Shown: one piece after another, positions 31,510 to 40,194 of the stretch
How the letters are laid out: the number at the start of each line of letters is the position of its first letter
Numbering within the stretch: the first letter of the stretch is position 1
NCBI RefSeq assembly: GCF_011761945.1
Contig: NZ_JAASQV010000001.1
Coordinates: 1,178,001-1,242,000, forward strand
Direction: 5' to 3'
Length of the DNA stretch: 64,000 bases
Source of the DNA: Sphingomonas leidyi
Lineage (GTDB): Bacteria; Pseudomonadota; Alphaproteobacteria; Sphingomonadales; Sphingomonadaceae
Program-made: the position numbers and the translations under genes
The notes under the pieces: model-generated
What the model was told of the DNA's origin: nothing
What the model saw: the letters and a program-made list of their open reading frames with translations, nothing else
Database searches by the model: none

Positions 31510-34454
31510 CCTATGACGAGCTCGAAGCGCTGGTCCTCGATCCGAAGGACGGCTGGGCATTGCAGCGCGCGCTTGCACCGCTCGATGAGAAGGCGCGCGC
31601 CAAATTGTCGGCACCGGTTCAGAAGCTCTACAAGCAGCTCTACAGCAGCGTGACGGACAAGGACGCATCAGACCGACTGAAGGCTATTTTGGCTAGCCGC
31701 AAGGGCGACAAATGGAATTACTGGAACGCGGCAGAAACGCGCCATGCCATGCTGGCGCTGTTCGCGGTTGGGCCGCTGTCGATCGTCAAGAAGCGCCAGG
31801 TTCATGTGTGGCACGAACAGGTGCCGTTGCTCGACCGCATCCTGCGTGATCGGCGCCCGGCATGGCTGAACGAATGGATCGCCCATGAACTCGAGGCTGA
31901 ATTCACGCATCTGAATTTCGCCGCGTTGCGGGAATGGATCCGGGATGGTGTCTGCGCGAAGCCCGAAGTGGATGGCTATTACCGCATGTTCGCGGGCTAC
32001 CTCATGCGGACAGGATTTTATCACAAGAATGAAGTCGTCCCGCCGATCACGACCCAGTTGCTTGCCGATCCTGACCTGCTGGCCGACGTCGAGGGCCTCT
32101 TCCGAGTCGAGAGCATTGCCTTCAACACCAACGCTTGGCTGACCAAGGGCGCCGCGTCCGACTATGAGACCTGGACGGAGGCGCTGCTGAAGCTGTCCGC
32201 CGAGGGCCATCTCGATCGTGCGGCCCTGCTTCAGTGGGCGCTCGACGGACTGAAGCTCGACTTCAAGCAGAATCAGCTTTCGGGCTTCCACGGCTTCTAC
32301 AAGAAGATGGGGCCGAGCGAGGCCGAACTCCGCCGGCACCAGTCCGACTATATCGACCTGCTCTGCCATCCCGTCGGCCACGTCGTGAAATTCGCGATCG
32401 AGATGCTCTCGGAGGTCGAGAAGAAGAGCGCGTTGGATATCGATCCGGTGCTCCGTGAGCTGCCGCTGGTCCTTTCGAGCGATGGTAAGGGCAATGCGGT
32501 CGCGGCGCTGAAGTTGCTCAAGCGGATCATCGCGCGGCAGAAGCGCCATGCGCGGGCGGCACTTTCGGTCGTTGGGGAAGCACTGCAGCACGCGCAAGCC
32601 GACGTACAGGCGCTGGCCCTCGACATCCTGGGCGCGAATGCCGCCCAGCTGGCATCCGAGGATTTGGCGAACTTGCGCGACAGGGAGCCGTTCGTGGCGG
32701 CAAGCAATCGTGCTCGTTTTGCGCAGCTGGTCACGACCAACGACCAGGACTCCGCCGATCCAGAGGCAGGAGGCACCGAACCGGGCGGATTGGTCGCGGA
32801 GGCAACCGAAACCAGGTTCGACTATCACCCGATCGCGAGCGATCGGCTCGCGGAGCCGATCCTTCTGCCGGAAGATAAGATCGCTCCCATCGAAACCGCA
32901 GAAGCGCTGATCGAAGCCGTCCTGCATGCTGTGGAGACCGTGGATTCCCCCGATGAGGTGGAGCGAATCATCGATGCGATTTCGCGGCTCGCGAATGACC
33001 GGCCCACGGATTTCGATGCGAAGGTCGCTCCACTGCTGCACCGCCTGAAGACCGGCCGGGGGACGGCCAGCATTGTTCTGGGAACCGTGGGCGTCGGCGG
33101 CGCGCTGCTCGACCTGCTGTACACTTGGCTGACGGGGCGGCTCTATCGAACGCCCGGCGAGGAATCGCAATATTACACGCTGGAGGACGGCTTCGTGCCA
33201 GTGAGGGCGCATCTTCGTGCGATTGCCGAGGCCATCCATCGCGGCGAAAGGCGGCCGCTCCTCTCTGCGCCCACGCACAAGGGCGGATGGATCGATCCGC
33301 TAGTCTGGGTCGAGCGGCTGATCCAGGCACATGGCGGCGCCTCCGCCGACAGCATGGATTTTCGCTTATCGTTGCTCCGGCTGGCCCCGGATCACCGGCG
33401 GGAAGCGCTGGAGCGTGCCGTCGGGCTTCCCGCTCCATTGCGAGGGATCGTCGATTTCGCCCTGGGCGGAGAAGCGCGCCTAGCGCGGTCGGATCGCTCC
33501 CACTCCGCAGCCTGGATCACGGCGGCACGGTGCCGCGATCCGTACCGGGACTGGACCGAAGAACTGGCGCCGCTGAATCTGGACGATGCGCTGCCCGACG
33601 GCGTTCGGCCCGCACGCTATATCTGGCGTTCGTCCCACAAGGCTCATCAGTATGACAGGACGCGCTGGAAGATTCCGGAGTTCACGATTTCCGTGACCTG
33701 CGAGGGGCGGGACGAAGCTGCCGAGCGGCGGGCTGGACTGCTTGGACGGGTCACTGCCGCGTTTGGCGCGCGCACCCGTGCCGATTGGAGCGAACTGCCG
33801 ACCGCCGCTCTCAACCGTCGCATGGACACAAAACGCTACTGGTCCGGAGAGATGAACTCGCCGTGGGTGGCGCACTGGCTCGCGTTTGTCTGGCCGCAGA
33901 ATCCGGCCGCCACCTGTATGCGCGGCGTCACGAGGCTGATGCTGAGGACCGACGACAACAGCAGCAGCTGGACCCCGAGCCATGGCTATTTCCAGCCGCT
34001 GTTCCAGCATGGCCGGCCGTGGCGAGAGGCGGGCCATCTGCTGCTGTGCCTGGGCCTCGTCGGCAAGGACGCCGATGCCGGCGGGCTCGCGGTCGATGCG
34101 CTGATCGATGGCATCGATGCGCGGCTCTTCGATCCGGAGCTGTTCGCATCGATGATGGCCCGGCTGGCTGAAGGCGAGTGGATAAAGCTGAACCGGCTCG
34201 GCGACGCGTTGATGCAGGTCGTTCAGATCTCGCCGCTCCACGCCAAGGTGATCAGCGATGCGCTTCAGCTATGGCTGCCGAAACTGGATTTTGGAGCGAA
34301 CAATGCGTTTCGCTTGCTTGAGGTCATCGTTGAAGCGCGGGCAATAACAGGACAGGCGCTTGCTGAGGAAGCGCGCGATGTGCTCTTGACGGCGACAGGC
34401 AAAGGAAAATTTGCGAAAGTTGCCAAGCTACTTGCCGAGGCTGGCCATTCGTAG
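31506..34454 (+). CDS. Large helical protein, DUF6493-like, partner of SWIM protein
   Basis: 982 aa from the ATG that overlaps the SWIM gene's stop. Helix-rich throughout, with HEAT-like repeats at about 270-400 (VGHVVKFAIEMLSEVEKKSA; AAALKLLKRIIARQKRHARA) and a Trp-rich C-terminal half (YWSGEMNSPWVAHWLAFVWP). No enzymatic motif, signal or membrane segment is seen. I assign it to the DUF6493 type from the MTYDELEALVL-like start, size and SWIM partner, with moderate confidence. It may act as a scaffold or adaptor. Its last residues (KGKFAKVAKLLAEAGHS) end at a hairpin-rich intergenic region. Confidence 0.6.
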   Translation: MTYDELEALVLDPKDGWALQRALAPLDEKARAKLSAPVQKLYKQLYSSVTDKDASDRLKAILASRKGDKWNYWNAAETRHAMLALFAVGPLSIVKKRQVHVWHEQVPLLDRILRDRRPAWLNEWIAHELEAEFTHLNFAALREWIRDGVCAKPEVDGYYRMFAGYLMRTGFYHKNEVVPPITTQLLADPDLLADVEGLFRVESIAFNTNAWLTKGAASDYETWTEALLKLSAEGHLDRAALLQWALDGLKLDFKQNQLSGFHGFYKKMGPSEAELRRHQSDYIDLLCHPVGHVVKFAIEMLSEVEKKSALDIDPVLRELPLVLSSDGKGNAVAALKLLKRIIARQKRHARAALSVVGEALQHAQADVQALALDILGANAAQLASEDLANLRDREPFVAASNRARFAQLVTTNDQDSADPEAGGTEPGGLVAEATETRFDYHPIASDRLAEPILLPEDKIAPIETAEALIEAVLHAVETVDSPDEVERIIDAISRLANDRPTDFDAKVAPLLHRLKTGRGTASIVLGTVGVGGALLDLLYTWLTGRLYRTPGEESQYYTLEDGFVPVRAHLRAIAEAIHRGERRPLLSAPTHKGGWIDPLVWVERLIQAHGGASADSMDFRLSLLRLAPDHRREALERAVGLPAPLRGIVDFALGGEARLARSDRSHSAAWITAARCRDPYRDWTEELAPLNLDDALPDGVRPARYIWRSSHKAHQYDRTRWKIPEFTISVTCEGRDEAAERRAGLLGRVTAAFGARTRADWSELPTAALNRRMDTKRYWSGEMNSPWVAHWLAFVWPQNPAATCMRGVTRLMLRTDDNSSSWTPSHGYFQPLFQHGRPWREAGHLLLCLGLVGKDADAGGLAVDALIDGIDARLFDPELFASMMARLAEGEWIKLNRLGDALMQVVQISPLHAKVISDALQLWLPKLDFGANNAFRLLEVIVEARAITGQALAEEARDVLLTATGKGKFAKVAKLLAEAGHS

Positions 34455-34982
34455 GGACGTGCAACTCCTCCGGGGGCACGCCAGTAAGCATTCCCTGGCG
34501 AGTGGCGCGGGGTGCCCTCGTCGGATTCTCAAACCAAGCTGATTAGCAAGATCGGCCTCTTACGCGAGCCTTCAGTTTTTTCACTTCCAGCTTGCCTTAG
34601 TTGAACATCAACCACCTAAAGTCGGTCATTCCGTACCGCCCGACTGAAAGGCCCGGGTTTTCGATATCAGCCTTCGACACCTGACAAAGCCGCCAGTCAG
34701 CCTTGCGCCCCAATGCCGGTCGTTCAGCGCGGTGGCAGCGGAACCCCAAAGCGGCCATCCGCTCAGCATCTAAATTCAAACTGTTAGCGCCGAGCGGTGC
34801 TCGGCAGGAGCCTGCGGACTATGACCGAAACGTAGCAAGCGAGGTTGCGACCGGTAGCCATTGATTCGCTTGCTCAAACAGGATTGGCGTGAACAGCGGC
34901 GACTAGGCTTTGTTTGCTCTTGCTTGCCAGCAGATTATACTTTTTAGCGTCGAGATGCCTTCCGGGGGGAATGGCGTCAGAC
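34455..34982. other. 528-bp intergenic region with hairpins
   Basis: CGCCAG (34479-34484) pairs with CTGGCG (34495-34500), inside a larger GGGGCAC/GTGCCC fold up to about 34515; this can end the DUF6493-like transcript. The remainder has no convincing gene. A 60-codon minus-strand frame (34597-34779) has no family match and looks like non-coding sphingomonad intergenic sequence. The stretch near 34800-34860 (gaccgaaacgtagcaagcg) may be repetitive. Promoter of hscC-like gene should lie near 34930-34960 (TTATAC at 34935). Confidence 0.5.
34479..34500 (+). terminator. Hairpin after DUF6493-like gene
   Basis: CGCCAG and CTGGCG arms with a ten-base loop, 25 bases after the stop, nested in a wider GC-rich fold. 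No U-run. Confidence 0.45.
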
Positions 34983-36686
34983 ATGGAGGCTTGCGTGATC
35001 GTTGGTATCGATCTCGGCACTACAAATAGTGCTGTATCGCGTTGGCATGGCGGCAGAGCCGAACTCATCCCCAATAGCCTGGGCGACTTTCTGACGCCCT
35101 CGGCAGTGAGCTTGACGGAGGATGAGCAAGTGCTGGTCGGCATGGCTGCGCGTGAACGGCAGTCCGTGTATCCCGATCGCACCGCTACAGCATTCAAGCG
35201 GCTCATGGGATCCCAGAAGCCGATCTTCCTCGGTCGTATTCAATTCACCGCCGAGGACCTGTCTTCCCTCGTGCTGCGCAGCCTGAAGGAAGACGCGGAG
35301 CGTCACTGCGGCGAAGAAGTCACCGGCGCGGTCATCACGGTGCCGGCGTATTTCAACGATCGTCAGCGCAAGGCGACGCGCCGCGCTGGCGAGCTTGCCG
35401 GGCTGAAGGTGGAGCGGCTGGTCAACGAACCGACGGCTGCGGCGTTGGCCTATGGCATTGTGGATCGCGAAGACCGAGAGCCTTTCCTAGTGTTCGATCT
35501 TGGAGGCGGTACCTTCGACGTATCGATTGTCGAGATATTCGATGGCATCATCGAAGTACGCGCGTCAGCTGGCGACAACCGACTGGGTGGCGAGGATTTC
35601 AACGACGTGATCGTCGATCTCGCCAAGGCAAAGCTGAACTTGTCGGTGGGTAGTCAAGCCAAAGCGGTGGAGGTCGTCCGGGCGGCTGCCGAGCGCACGC
35701 GTCGCGCGCTGAGTGAGGCAGATACCGCGATGTTCGATGTGGTTTTGCGAGACATCGCAATTTCCACCGAGATTTCCGCCGCGGAATTTGAGGATGCCGC
35801 CGCGCCGTTGCTCGATCGGTTGCGCGAGCCGGTGCTGCGCGCCATGCGCGACAGCAATATCCGGGCGGAAACCATGAGCGAGATCGTCATGGTCGGTGGT
35901 GCGACCCGCATGCCGATTATCCGCAAGACGGTGACGCGGATGTTCTCACGCTTTCCGAACAGTGCGGTCCATCCCGATCACGCGATTGCGCTGGGCGCTG
36001 CAGTGCAGGCCGGATTGAAGGCGCGTGATGCGGATCTGGCGGAAATCCGCCTTACCGACGTGTGCCCCTACACGCTCGGTGTCAATATCGCGGAAACCGA
36101 TCACCGCGGCGTGGTACACAACGGTGTGTTCGCCCCGATCCTGGAACGCAACACGGTTCTGCCCGCGAGCCGGATCCATCGGTTTCAGACCATGTATCCT
36201 CAACAGAAGAAGGTCGAATTCGGGATTTATCAGGGGGAATCCCGGAGCGTCGCAGCGAATGTGAAGCTGGGCGAGGTCAGCATCGCCGTGCCCCCGCGCG
36301 CGGTCGGGGAGATCGTGATTGACTGCCGCTTCAGCTATGACGTCAGCGGTCTGCTTGAAGTCGATGTGTCGGTTCCGGCGACGGGCGAGAAGCGGCAACT
36401 CGTCGTTCAGGATAACGAGGATCTCGATGTTGGCGAGCTCGAAGAACGGCGTGCGGCGCTTGCCGAGCTCAAGATCCACCCTCGGGACCAAGCCGGCAAT
36501 CGGGCGCTGATTGGGCGTGCCGAGCGCTGCTATGAATCTTTCGTGGGGGAGCGGCGCGAAATAATCGGCCAATTGCTTGCCTATTTCGAGGGAGCGTTGG
36601 CGAGCCAGGATCCTCGCGTGATCGCGGAGGCGCTGACAATGGTCAGTAGTCGCCTGGATGAGGTTGAAGGCGAGCGTTACCTGTGA
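34983..36686 (+). CDS. hscC: Hsp70-family chaperone, HscC type
   Basis: 567 aa, close to E. coli HscC (556). Nucleotide-binding motifs are all present: VGIDLGTTNSAVSRW, VNEPTAAALAYG, FDLGGGTFDVSIVE and IVMVGGATRMPIIRK. SLVLRSLKEDAERHCGEE and FKRLMGSQ are typical of HscC rather than DnaK. The substrate-binding part is short and lacks the DnaK lid tail (ends SSRLDEVEGERYL). A GTG at 34995 with GGAGG at 34985-34989 is an alternative start. Its end overlaps a J-like membrane protein, as with the E. coli HscC partners. Cytosolic; regulation and clients unknown. Confidence 0.88.
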   Translation: MEACVIVGIDLGTTNSAVSRWHGGRAELIPNSLGDFLTPSAVSLTEDEQVLVGMAARERQSVYPDRTATAFKRLMGSQKPIFLGRIQFTAEDLSSLVLRSLKEDAERHCGEEVTGAVITVPAYFNDRQRKATRRAGELAGLKVERLVNEPTAAALAYGIVDREDREPFLVFDLGGGTFDVSIVEIFDGIIEVRASAGDNRLGGEDFNDVIVDLAKAKLNLSVGSQAKAVEVVRAAAERTRRALSEADTAMFDVVLRDIAISTEISAAEFEDAAAPLLDRLREPVLRAMRDSNIRAETMSEIVMVGGATRMPIIRKTVTRMFSRFPNSAVHPDHAIALGAAVQAGLKARDADLAEIRLTDVCPYTLGVNIAETDHRGVVHNGVFAPILERNTVLPASRIHRFQTMYPQQKKVEFGIYQGESRSVAANVKLGEVSIAVPPRAVGEIVIDCRFSYDVSGLLEVDVSVPATGEKRQLVVQDNEDLDVGELEERRAALAELKIHPRDQAGNRALIGRAERCYESFVGERREIIGQLLAYFEGALASQDPRVIAEALTMVSSRLDEVEGERYL

Positions 36687-38347
36687 CTAGTCCGTGGGAC
36701 AGGCTGGGGATCGCCCCGACCGAAGATGTGGCCGCGATCCGCAAGGCCTATGCCCGATTGCTCAAGGGGATCGATCCGGAGAGTGATCCGGCTGCATTCC
36801 TGGCGCTGCGGGAGGCCCGCGACTGGGCCATGCATCTCGCAGAACAGGGAGACGGCCAGCACCAGCTCGCCGCCATGGAATCCGATGGCGACCCTGTCGA
36901 GACCGTCGCCCCTGTGGCGGAAATGGTCGCGGAGCAGCCGGGTCCGCCGGAAGTCGATTTCGAGGCGCTCCGGCAACTTCACCGTTATGTGCTCGACCCG
37001 GAAAGCGGCGCGACCTGGGACGAGATCGCCGCACTTTCGGAACAAGTGCTCGCCGATCCCGCGATGCTCAACATCGATCATTCGGAAAATGTCGAGCGCT
37101 TCTTCGCGGAGACGATCACGCAAGGGACGCCGCGCAGCGATCCCATGATCGAACCCGCCATAGCTCGTTTCCGCTGGAATGCGTCTGAAACCGAGTTGCG
37201 GCGGCCACCCATCGTCAACTGGATTCTCCAGCGGGTCGAGGATCGCTATTTCGAGATCGGCTTGCCGAACGAGAGGCACGCATACGCCCGCCTGCTTGCC
37301 AAGCTGCGCAGGCCACCGCCAAGGCAATGGCTGTCGCTGGTGGGCGCCTGGTGGCCCGGCCCCCGGATGGAATTTCTGATCGCCTATCTTCAGGCGAATC
37401 ATCCTACGATATTGCCGGGTGTACGCCGCGATACCTTGGATTGGTGGCTGGCGCGCATCGAGCATCAGCGCAATGCCGTCGCGCCCCTGCGCTGGATTCG
37501 TGAATGGCGACGGCGCAACATATGGGGGCCCTCGCTGACGGGGATAGGCCGCAACGTCAGGCGCGACGTCGCATTTACCTATACGCCTATTCTGCTCGGC
37601 TTGATTGTGATGGGGCGGCTGGCTTCCTGCTCGCAGGAACAAGCGCGATCACCCATGCCGTTCGCACCTCCGGCGACAACGACCCCCTTCACGGTGGCAG
37701 CGCCATCCGTCATGCTCGATTTCAAGAGCGACCTCACACGGACGTTGCAGCGCCTTGACGTGACGCTGACAGCCGATCGCGTTCTTGCCGCTAATCCGTC
37801 GCTATACAAGCAGCTGGAAGTTGAATGGCAATCCGCCAGGACGGGCAATCAGGGTAGCGCGGCCCAATTTGCGCAGTTCGTTAGCGGCGCGAACGCACAA
37901 CTGGATTCCGTGTTCAGTCAAGCGCTGCACGGGTCCGATGAAAAATTAATCATGGATTACGCGAAATTCTACGAATCCCGCCTGCGCTGGGCGGAGCGAG
38001 GAACGCCGCAGGACTGCGCCGATCTGATTGCGGGAAGGACGGTTCGGAGTGAACTATCGTCATTCTCCGATATCCATCGGAGGCTGGTTACCCGTGCCGT
38101 GCTGTCCGGCACGCCGCCTGCCAAAGACAAGGCGGAGAAGGAATGGTCCTTCTCGATACCGCCGGCCTTGCTGCGGACCGCCGTCCAGCGGTCCCGTTTG
38201 CGTCCGGCGGATTTCGAGAAGGCAATGCGCCAGCAGGGTCCCGCCACCGGAATATGCAATGCGAGGATTGCCTTGATCGACAGTGCGATCGTAAATCCGA
38301 AGCCGGAAGGAATGGAGTTGCTGCGATCGATGTTCGGAGGCCACTAG
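36683..38347 (+). CDS. J-like membrane-anchored cochaperone of HscC (DjlB/DjlC type)
   Basis: 554 aa from a GTG overlapping hscC (GTGA). Residues about 3-55 (WDRLGIAPTEDVAAIRKAYA then ESDPAAFLALREARDWAM) form the J-like helix pair of the DjlB/DjlC group. The canonical HPD tripeptide is absent; GIDPESDP takes its place, as in the RPDDD form of that group (family knowledge). One membrane segment is visible near 300 (FTYTPILLGLIVMGRLASC), so the J part is cytosolic and a C-terminal domain of about 240 residues lies in the periplasm or membrane. It probably recruits HscC to a membrane-linked job. Only the N-terminus is recognisable. Confidence 0.75.
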   Translation: MTSPWDRLGIAPTEDVAAIRKAYARLLKGIDPESDPAAFLALREARDWAMHLAEQGDGQHQLAAMESDGDPVETVAPVAEMVAEQPGPPEVDFEALRQLHRYVLDPESGATWDEIAALSEQVLADPAMLNIDHSENVERFFAETITQGTPRSDPMIEPAIARFRWNASETELRRPPIVNWILQRVEDRYFEIGLPNERHAYARLLAKLRRPPPRQWLSLVGAWWPGPRMEFLIAYLQANHPTILPGVRRDTLDWWLARIEHQRNAVAPLRWIREWRRRNIWGPSLTGIGRNVRRDVAFTYTPILLGLIVMGRLASCSQEQARSPMPFAPPATTTPFTVAAPSVMLDFKSDLTRTLQRLDVTLTADRVLAANPSLYKQLEVEWQSARTGNQGSAAQFAQFVSGANAQLDSVFSQALHGSDEKLIMDYAKFYESRLRWAERGTPQDCADLIAGRTVRSELSSFSDIHRRLVTRAVLSGTPPAKDKAEKEWSFSIPPALLRTAVQRSRLRPADFEKAMRQQGPATGICNARIALIDSAIVNPKPEGMELLRSMFGGH

Positions 38348-38592
38348 TGGCTTCATCGCAAATGCGATGTCCGCCTGACCTGCGCGAAGTCGGCAAATAG
38401 GGCGTTAGTGTTCGTCAGGCGATGCTAGACTGGACACGAACAGTGGCTATCGTTGGGTTCGTTTCTGAAAGCTGCCGGTCGGCAAACGGCCCAAAACCCG
38501 TCTCGCGGTAGCGCATCGCGAATGGCGTCAATACGAAACGTGCCATTGATCCGATCCCATAAGAGCGACGTTCCTCTGCGCGCCGGTGTTTT

Positions 38593-38606
38593 CCCGGTGC
38601 TTACGT
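38593..38606 (+). repeat. 14-bp direct repeat, copy 1 (before integrase 1)
   Basis: CCCGGTGCTTACGT. Identical to 39927-39940 after the same integrase gene. Similarity extends leftwards (GCGCGCCGGTG against GCGCGCCGTG). Probably integrase arm-binding sites. Confidence 0.55.
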
Positions 38607-38613
38607 GGAGAGA

Positions 38614-39834
38614 ATGGTGTCAACTAAGAAGGTGACCACACGAATGGTCGATATGGCGAGGCCGCAGCGCAAGGATGTGTTTCTATGGGATAGCGAATTA
38701 GCTGGTTTCGGTGTCCGAGTGACGCCCGGCGGTACGAAATCCTATATTTTCCAGTACCGGCTTGGCGGCAGGGGATCGGCTTCCAGGCGCTATACGATCG
38801 GCCGGCATCGATCACCATGGACGGTGCAAACGGCACGGACAAAGTCTGAGCGGTTGGCCAGGCAGGTCACGAAGGGGAGGGACCCGGTCGCAAGGCGCCG
38901 CGAGCGTCGACGAAAGGAAGCCGAGCTCCGTTTCGATGCTTACGTCGATGCCTTCACGGAACGGTACCTCAAGCATCGCTGGAAAGACTGGAAACGCATT
39001 CGCGCCATGCTGGACAATTACGCCATTCCGGTAATCGGCAGCACGAAGCTCTCCGATATCAAACGAGCGGATTTGGCGGCGATCTACCGACGCCTCGACA
39101 ACATACCCTCGGTCGCCCGAGCGATGCACGCGACGCTTCGGAAAATGTTCAATTGGGCGATGAGCCAAGACGATCTCAAACACTCTCCGGCGAAGGGGGC
39201 AGAGGCCCCGGCGCGGCCAAAGCCGCGCACCAGATATCTGTCGGATGTTGAATTGGCCTGCGCCTGGACGAAGAGCTTTCGGTTGCCGGGAAACTACGGC
39301 GCCTTGTTCCGGATGATGATGCTGACCGGCCAGAGGCGCGGAGAAGCTGTGGGGCCGGACTGGTCGGAACTCAGCCGGCCGCGAAAGGAGTGGGTTCTCT
39401 CGGCAGAAAGGACGAAGAATGGTTATATGCACGTTGTTCCGCTCAGCCAACTGACGATAGCTTTGCTCGACGGCGCAGCGGGTGGGACGACTTGGCCATC
39501 GTCTGGCTTGGTGTTTCCCTCGACGTGCGGGACACCGCTCAGCGGGTTCTCCAAGATCAAGCTGCTATGGGACCGCGAGATCGCCAACGCGTTGCGATCA
39601 CGAGGCGAGGGAACAGCGGTTGCGCCTTGGCGGCTTCATGACCTGCGGCGCACGGTTGCAACTGGCATGCAGGCCAGAAAAGTACTGAGAGAGGTTGTGG
39701 AAGCCGTTCTAAACCACGTCTCCGCCCTCAGAGGAACCATTGTCGGCGTCTATCAGTGTTACGAATATCACGAGGAGAAGCGTGCGGCGCTTGGGAAGTG
39801 GGGGCGGCACATCACGACGGTCACCGCGGCGTGA
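38614..39834 (+). CDS. Tyrosine-type integrase 1 (P4-like)
   Basis: 406 aa from the ATG at 38614, GGAGAG ahead. N-terminal arm-binding domain (FLWDSELAGFGVRVTPGGTK), central SAM-like core (TERYLKHRWKDWKRIRAML) and C-terminal catalytic domain with Arg241 (MLTGQRRGEA), His342-x-x-Arg345 (LHDLRRT), His368 (LNHVS) and Tyr380 (GVYQCYEYHEEKRAALGKW). All catalytic residues are intact. It is the left of two integrases flanking the tRNA-Lys fragment, most likely belonging to another element to the left of that site. Confidence 0.9.
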   Translation: MVSTKKVTTRMVDMARPQRKDVFLWDSELAGFGVRVTPGGTKSYIFQYRLGGRGSASRRYTIGRHRSPWTVQTARTKSERLARQVTKGRDPVARRRERRRKEAELRFDAYVDAFTERYLKHRWKDWKRIRAMLDNYAIPVIGSTKLSDIKRADLAAIYRRLDNIPSVARAMHATLRKMFNWAMSQDDLKHSPAKGAEAPARPKPRTRYLSDVELACAWTKSFRLPGNYGALFRMMMLTGQRRGEAVGPDWSELSRPRKEWVLSAERTKNGYMHVVPLSQLTIALLDGAAGGTTWPSSGLVFPSTCGTPLSGFSKIKLLWDREIANALRSRGEGTAVAPWRLHDLRRTVATGMQARKVLREVVEAVLNHVSALRGTIVGVYQCYEYHEEKRAALGKWGRHITTVTAA

Positions 39835-39926
39835 CAAACTCTCAGTGGTCGATGCGAGCGGACTCTGGCACTAACTCTTTGAGATCGTGGGGCGTGGCGC
39901 GCGCTTTGTCGAGCGCGCCGTGCTTA

Positions 39927-39940
39927 CCCGGTGCTTACGT
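39927..39940 (+). repeat. 14-bp direct repeat, copy 2 (after integrase 1)
   Basis: CCCGGTGCTTACGT, preceded by another GTGCTTAC three bases upstream (39921-39928). Same as 38593-38606. Confidence 0.55.
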
Positions 39941-39996
39941 AGTACCTAGAATCTTTGGAAACCCTATGAGGGTATACCGGTAAGTCATTGAAAAAA

Positions 39997-40046
39997 TGGT
40001 GGACGCACTAGGGCTCGAACCTAGGACCCGCTGATTAAGAGTCAGC
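39997..40046 (-). other. tRNA-Lys(CTT) 3' half: probable att site of an integrated element
   Basis: Read on the minus strand, 50 bases form positions 27-76 of a tRNA: anticodon stem GCTGA/TCAGC around the loop CTCTTAA (anticodon CTT, Lys), variable loop, T-arm (CTAGG TTCGAGC CCTAG), acceptor 3' strand and encoded CCA. The 5' half (D-arm, 5' acceptor) is missing; upstream sequence does not pair. A 3' half that keeps CCA is the usual remnant when an integrase inserts at a tRNA gene. The orientation (CCA end at 39997) implies that the element lies on the high-coordinate side and the intact tRNA-Lys at its far end. Confidence 0.8.
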
Positions 40047-40160
40047 GGCCATGCCTTTCCTGCTGTATCCCACACTTTCCCATTATACGCTAAGTGACTG
40101 AAATACATATCTGCTTCCCGAAGAGCCTGTCCCGTGTTACGCCAGTGCTGGCATCAAAGT

Positions 40161-40181
40161 GATTACGTGGCGATTACGCGG
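40161..40181 (+). repeat. Tandem repeat upstream of integrase 2
   Basis: GATTACGTGG (40161-40170) and GATTACGCGG (40172-40181). They end 13 bases before the integrase ATG and overlap its expected promoter or RBS. Possible integrase arm sites or autoregulatory sites; similar in core (TTACG) to the repeats around integrase 1. Confidence 0.4.
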
Positions 40182-40194
40182 GAGGCAATGCTCG

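Larger units (their letters stand above)
39835..40194. other. Intergenic region between the two integrases
   Basis: 360 bases holding the 14-bp repeat copy 2 (39927-39940), the tRNA-Lys 3' fragment (39997-40046) and the direct repeats before integrase 2 (40161-40181). No gene seen. Confidence 0.6.

Noticed and set aside
31668..33278. 536-codon minus-strand frame opposite the DUF6493-like gene
   Set aside because: High-GC shadow: the plus frame has coherent protein features and operon overlaps, while this one is Arg/Gln-rich without motifs.
34597..34779. 60-codon minus-strand frame in the region before hscC
   Set aside because: No family match, no RBS, resembles non-coding intergenic DNA.
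39997..40046. Functional tRNA-Lys gene
   Set aside because: Only the 3' half is present; the D-arm and 5' acceptor strand are missing, so it cannot be a working tRNA.
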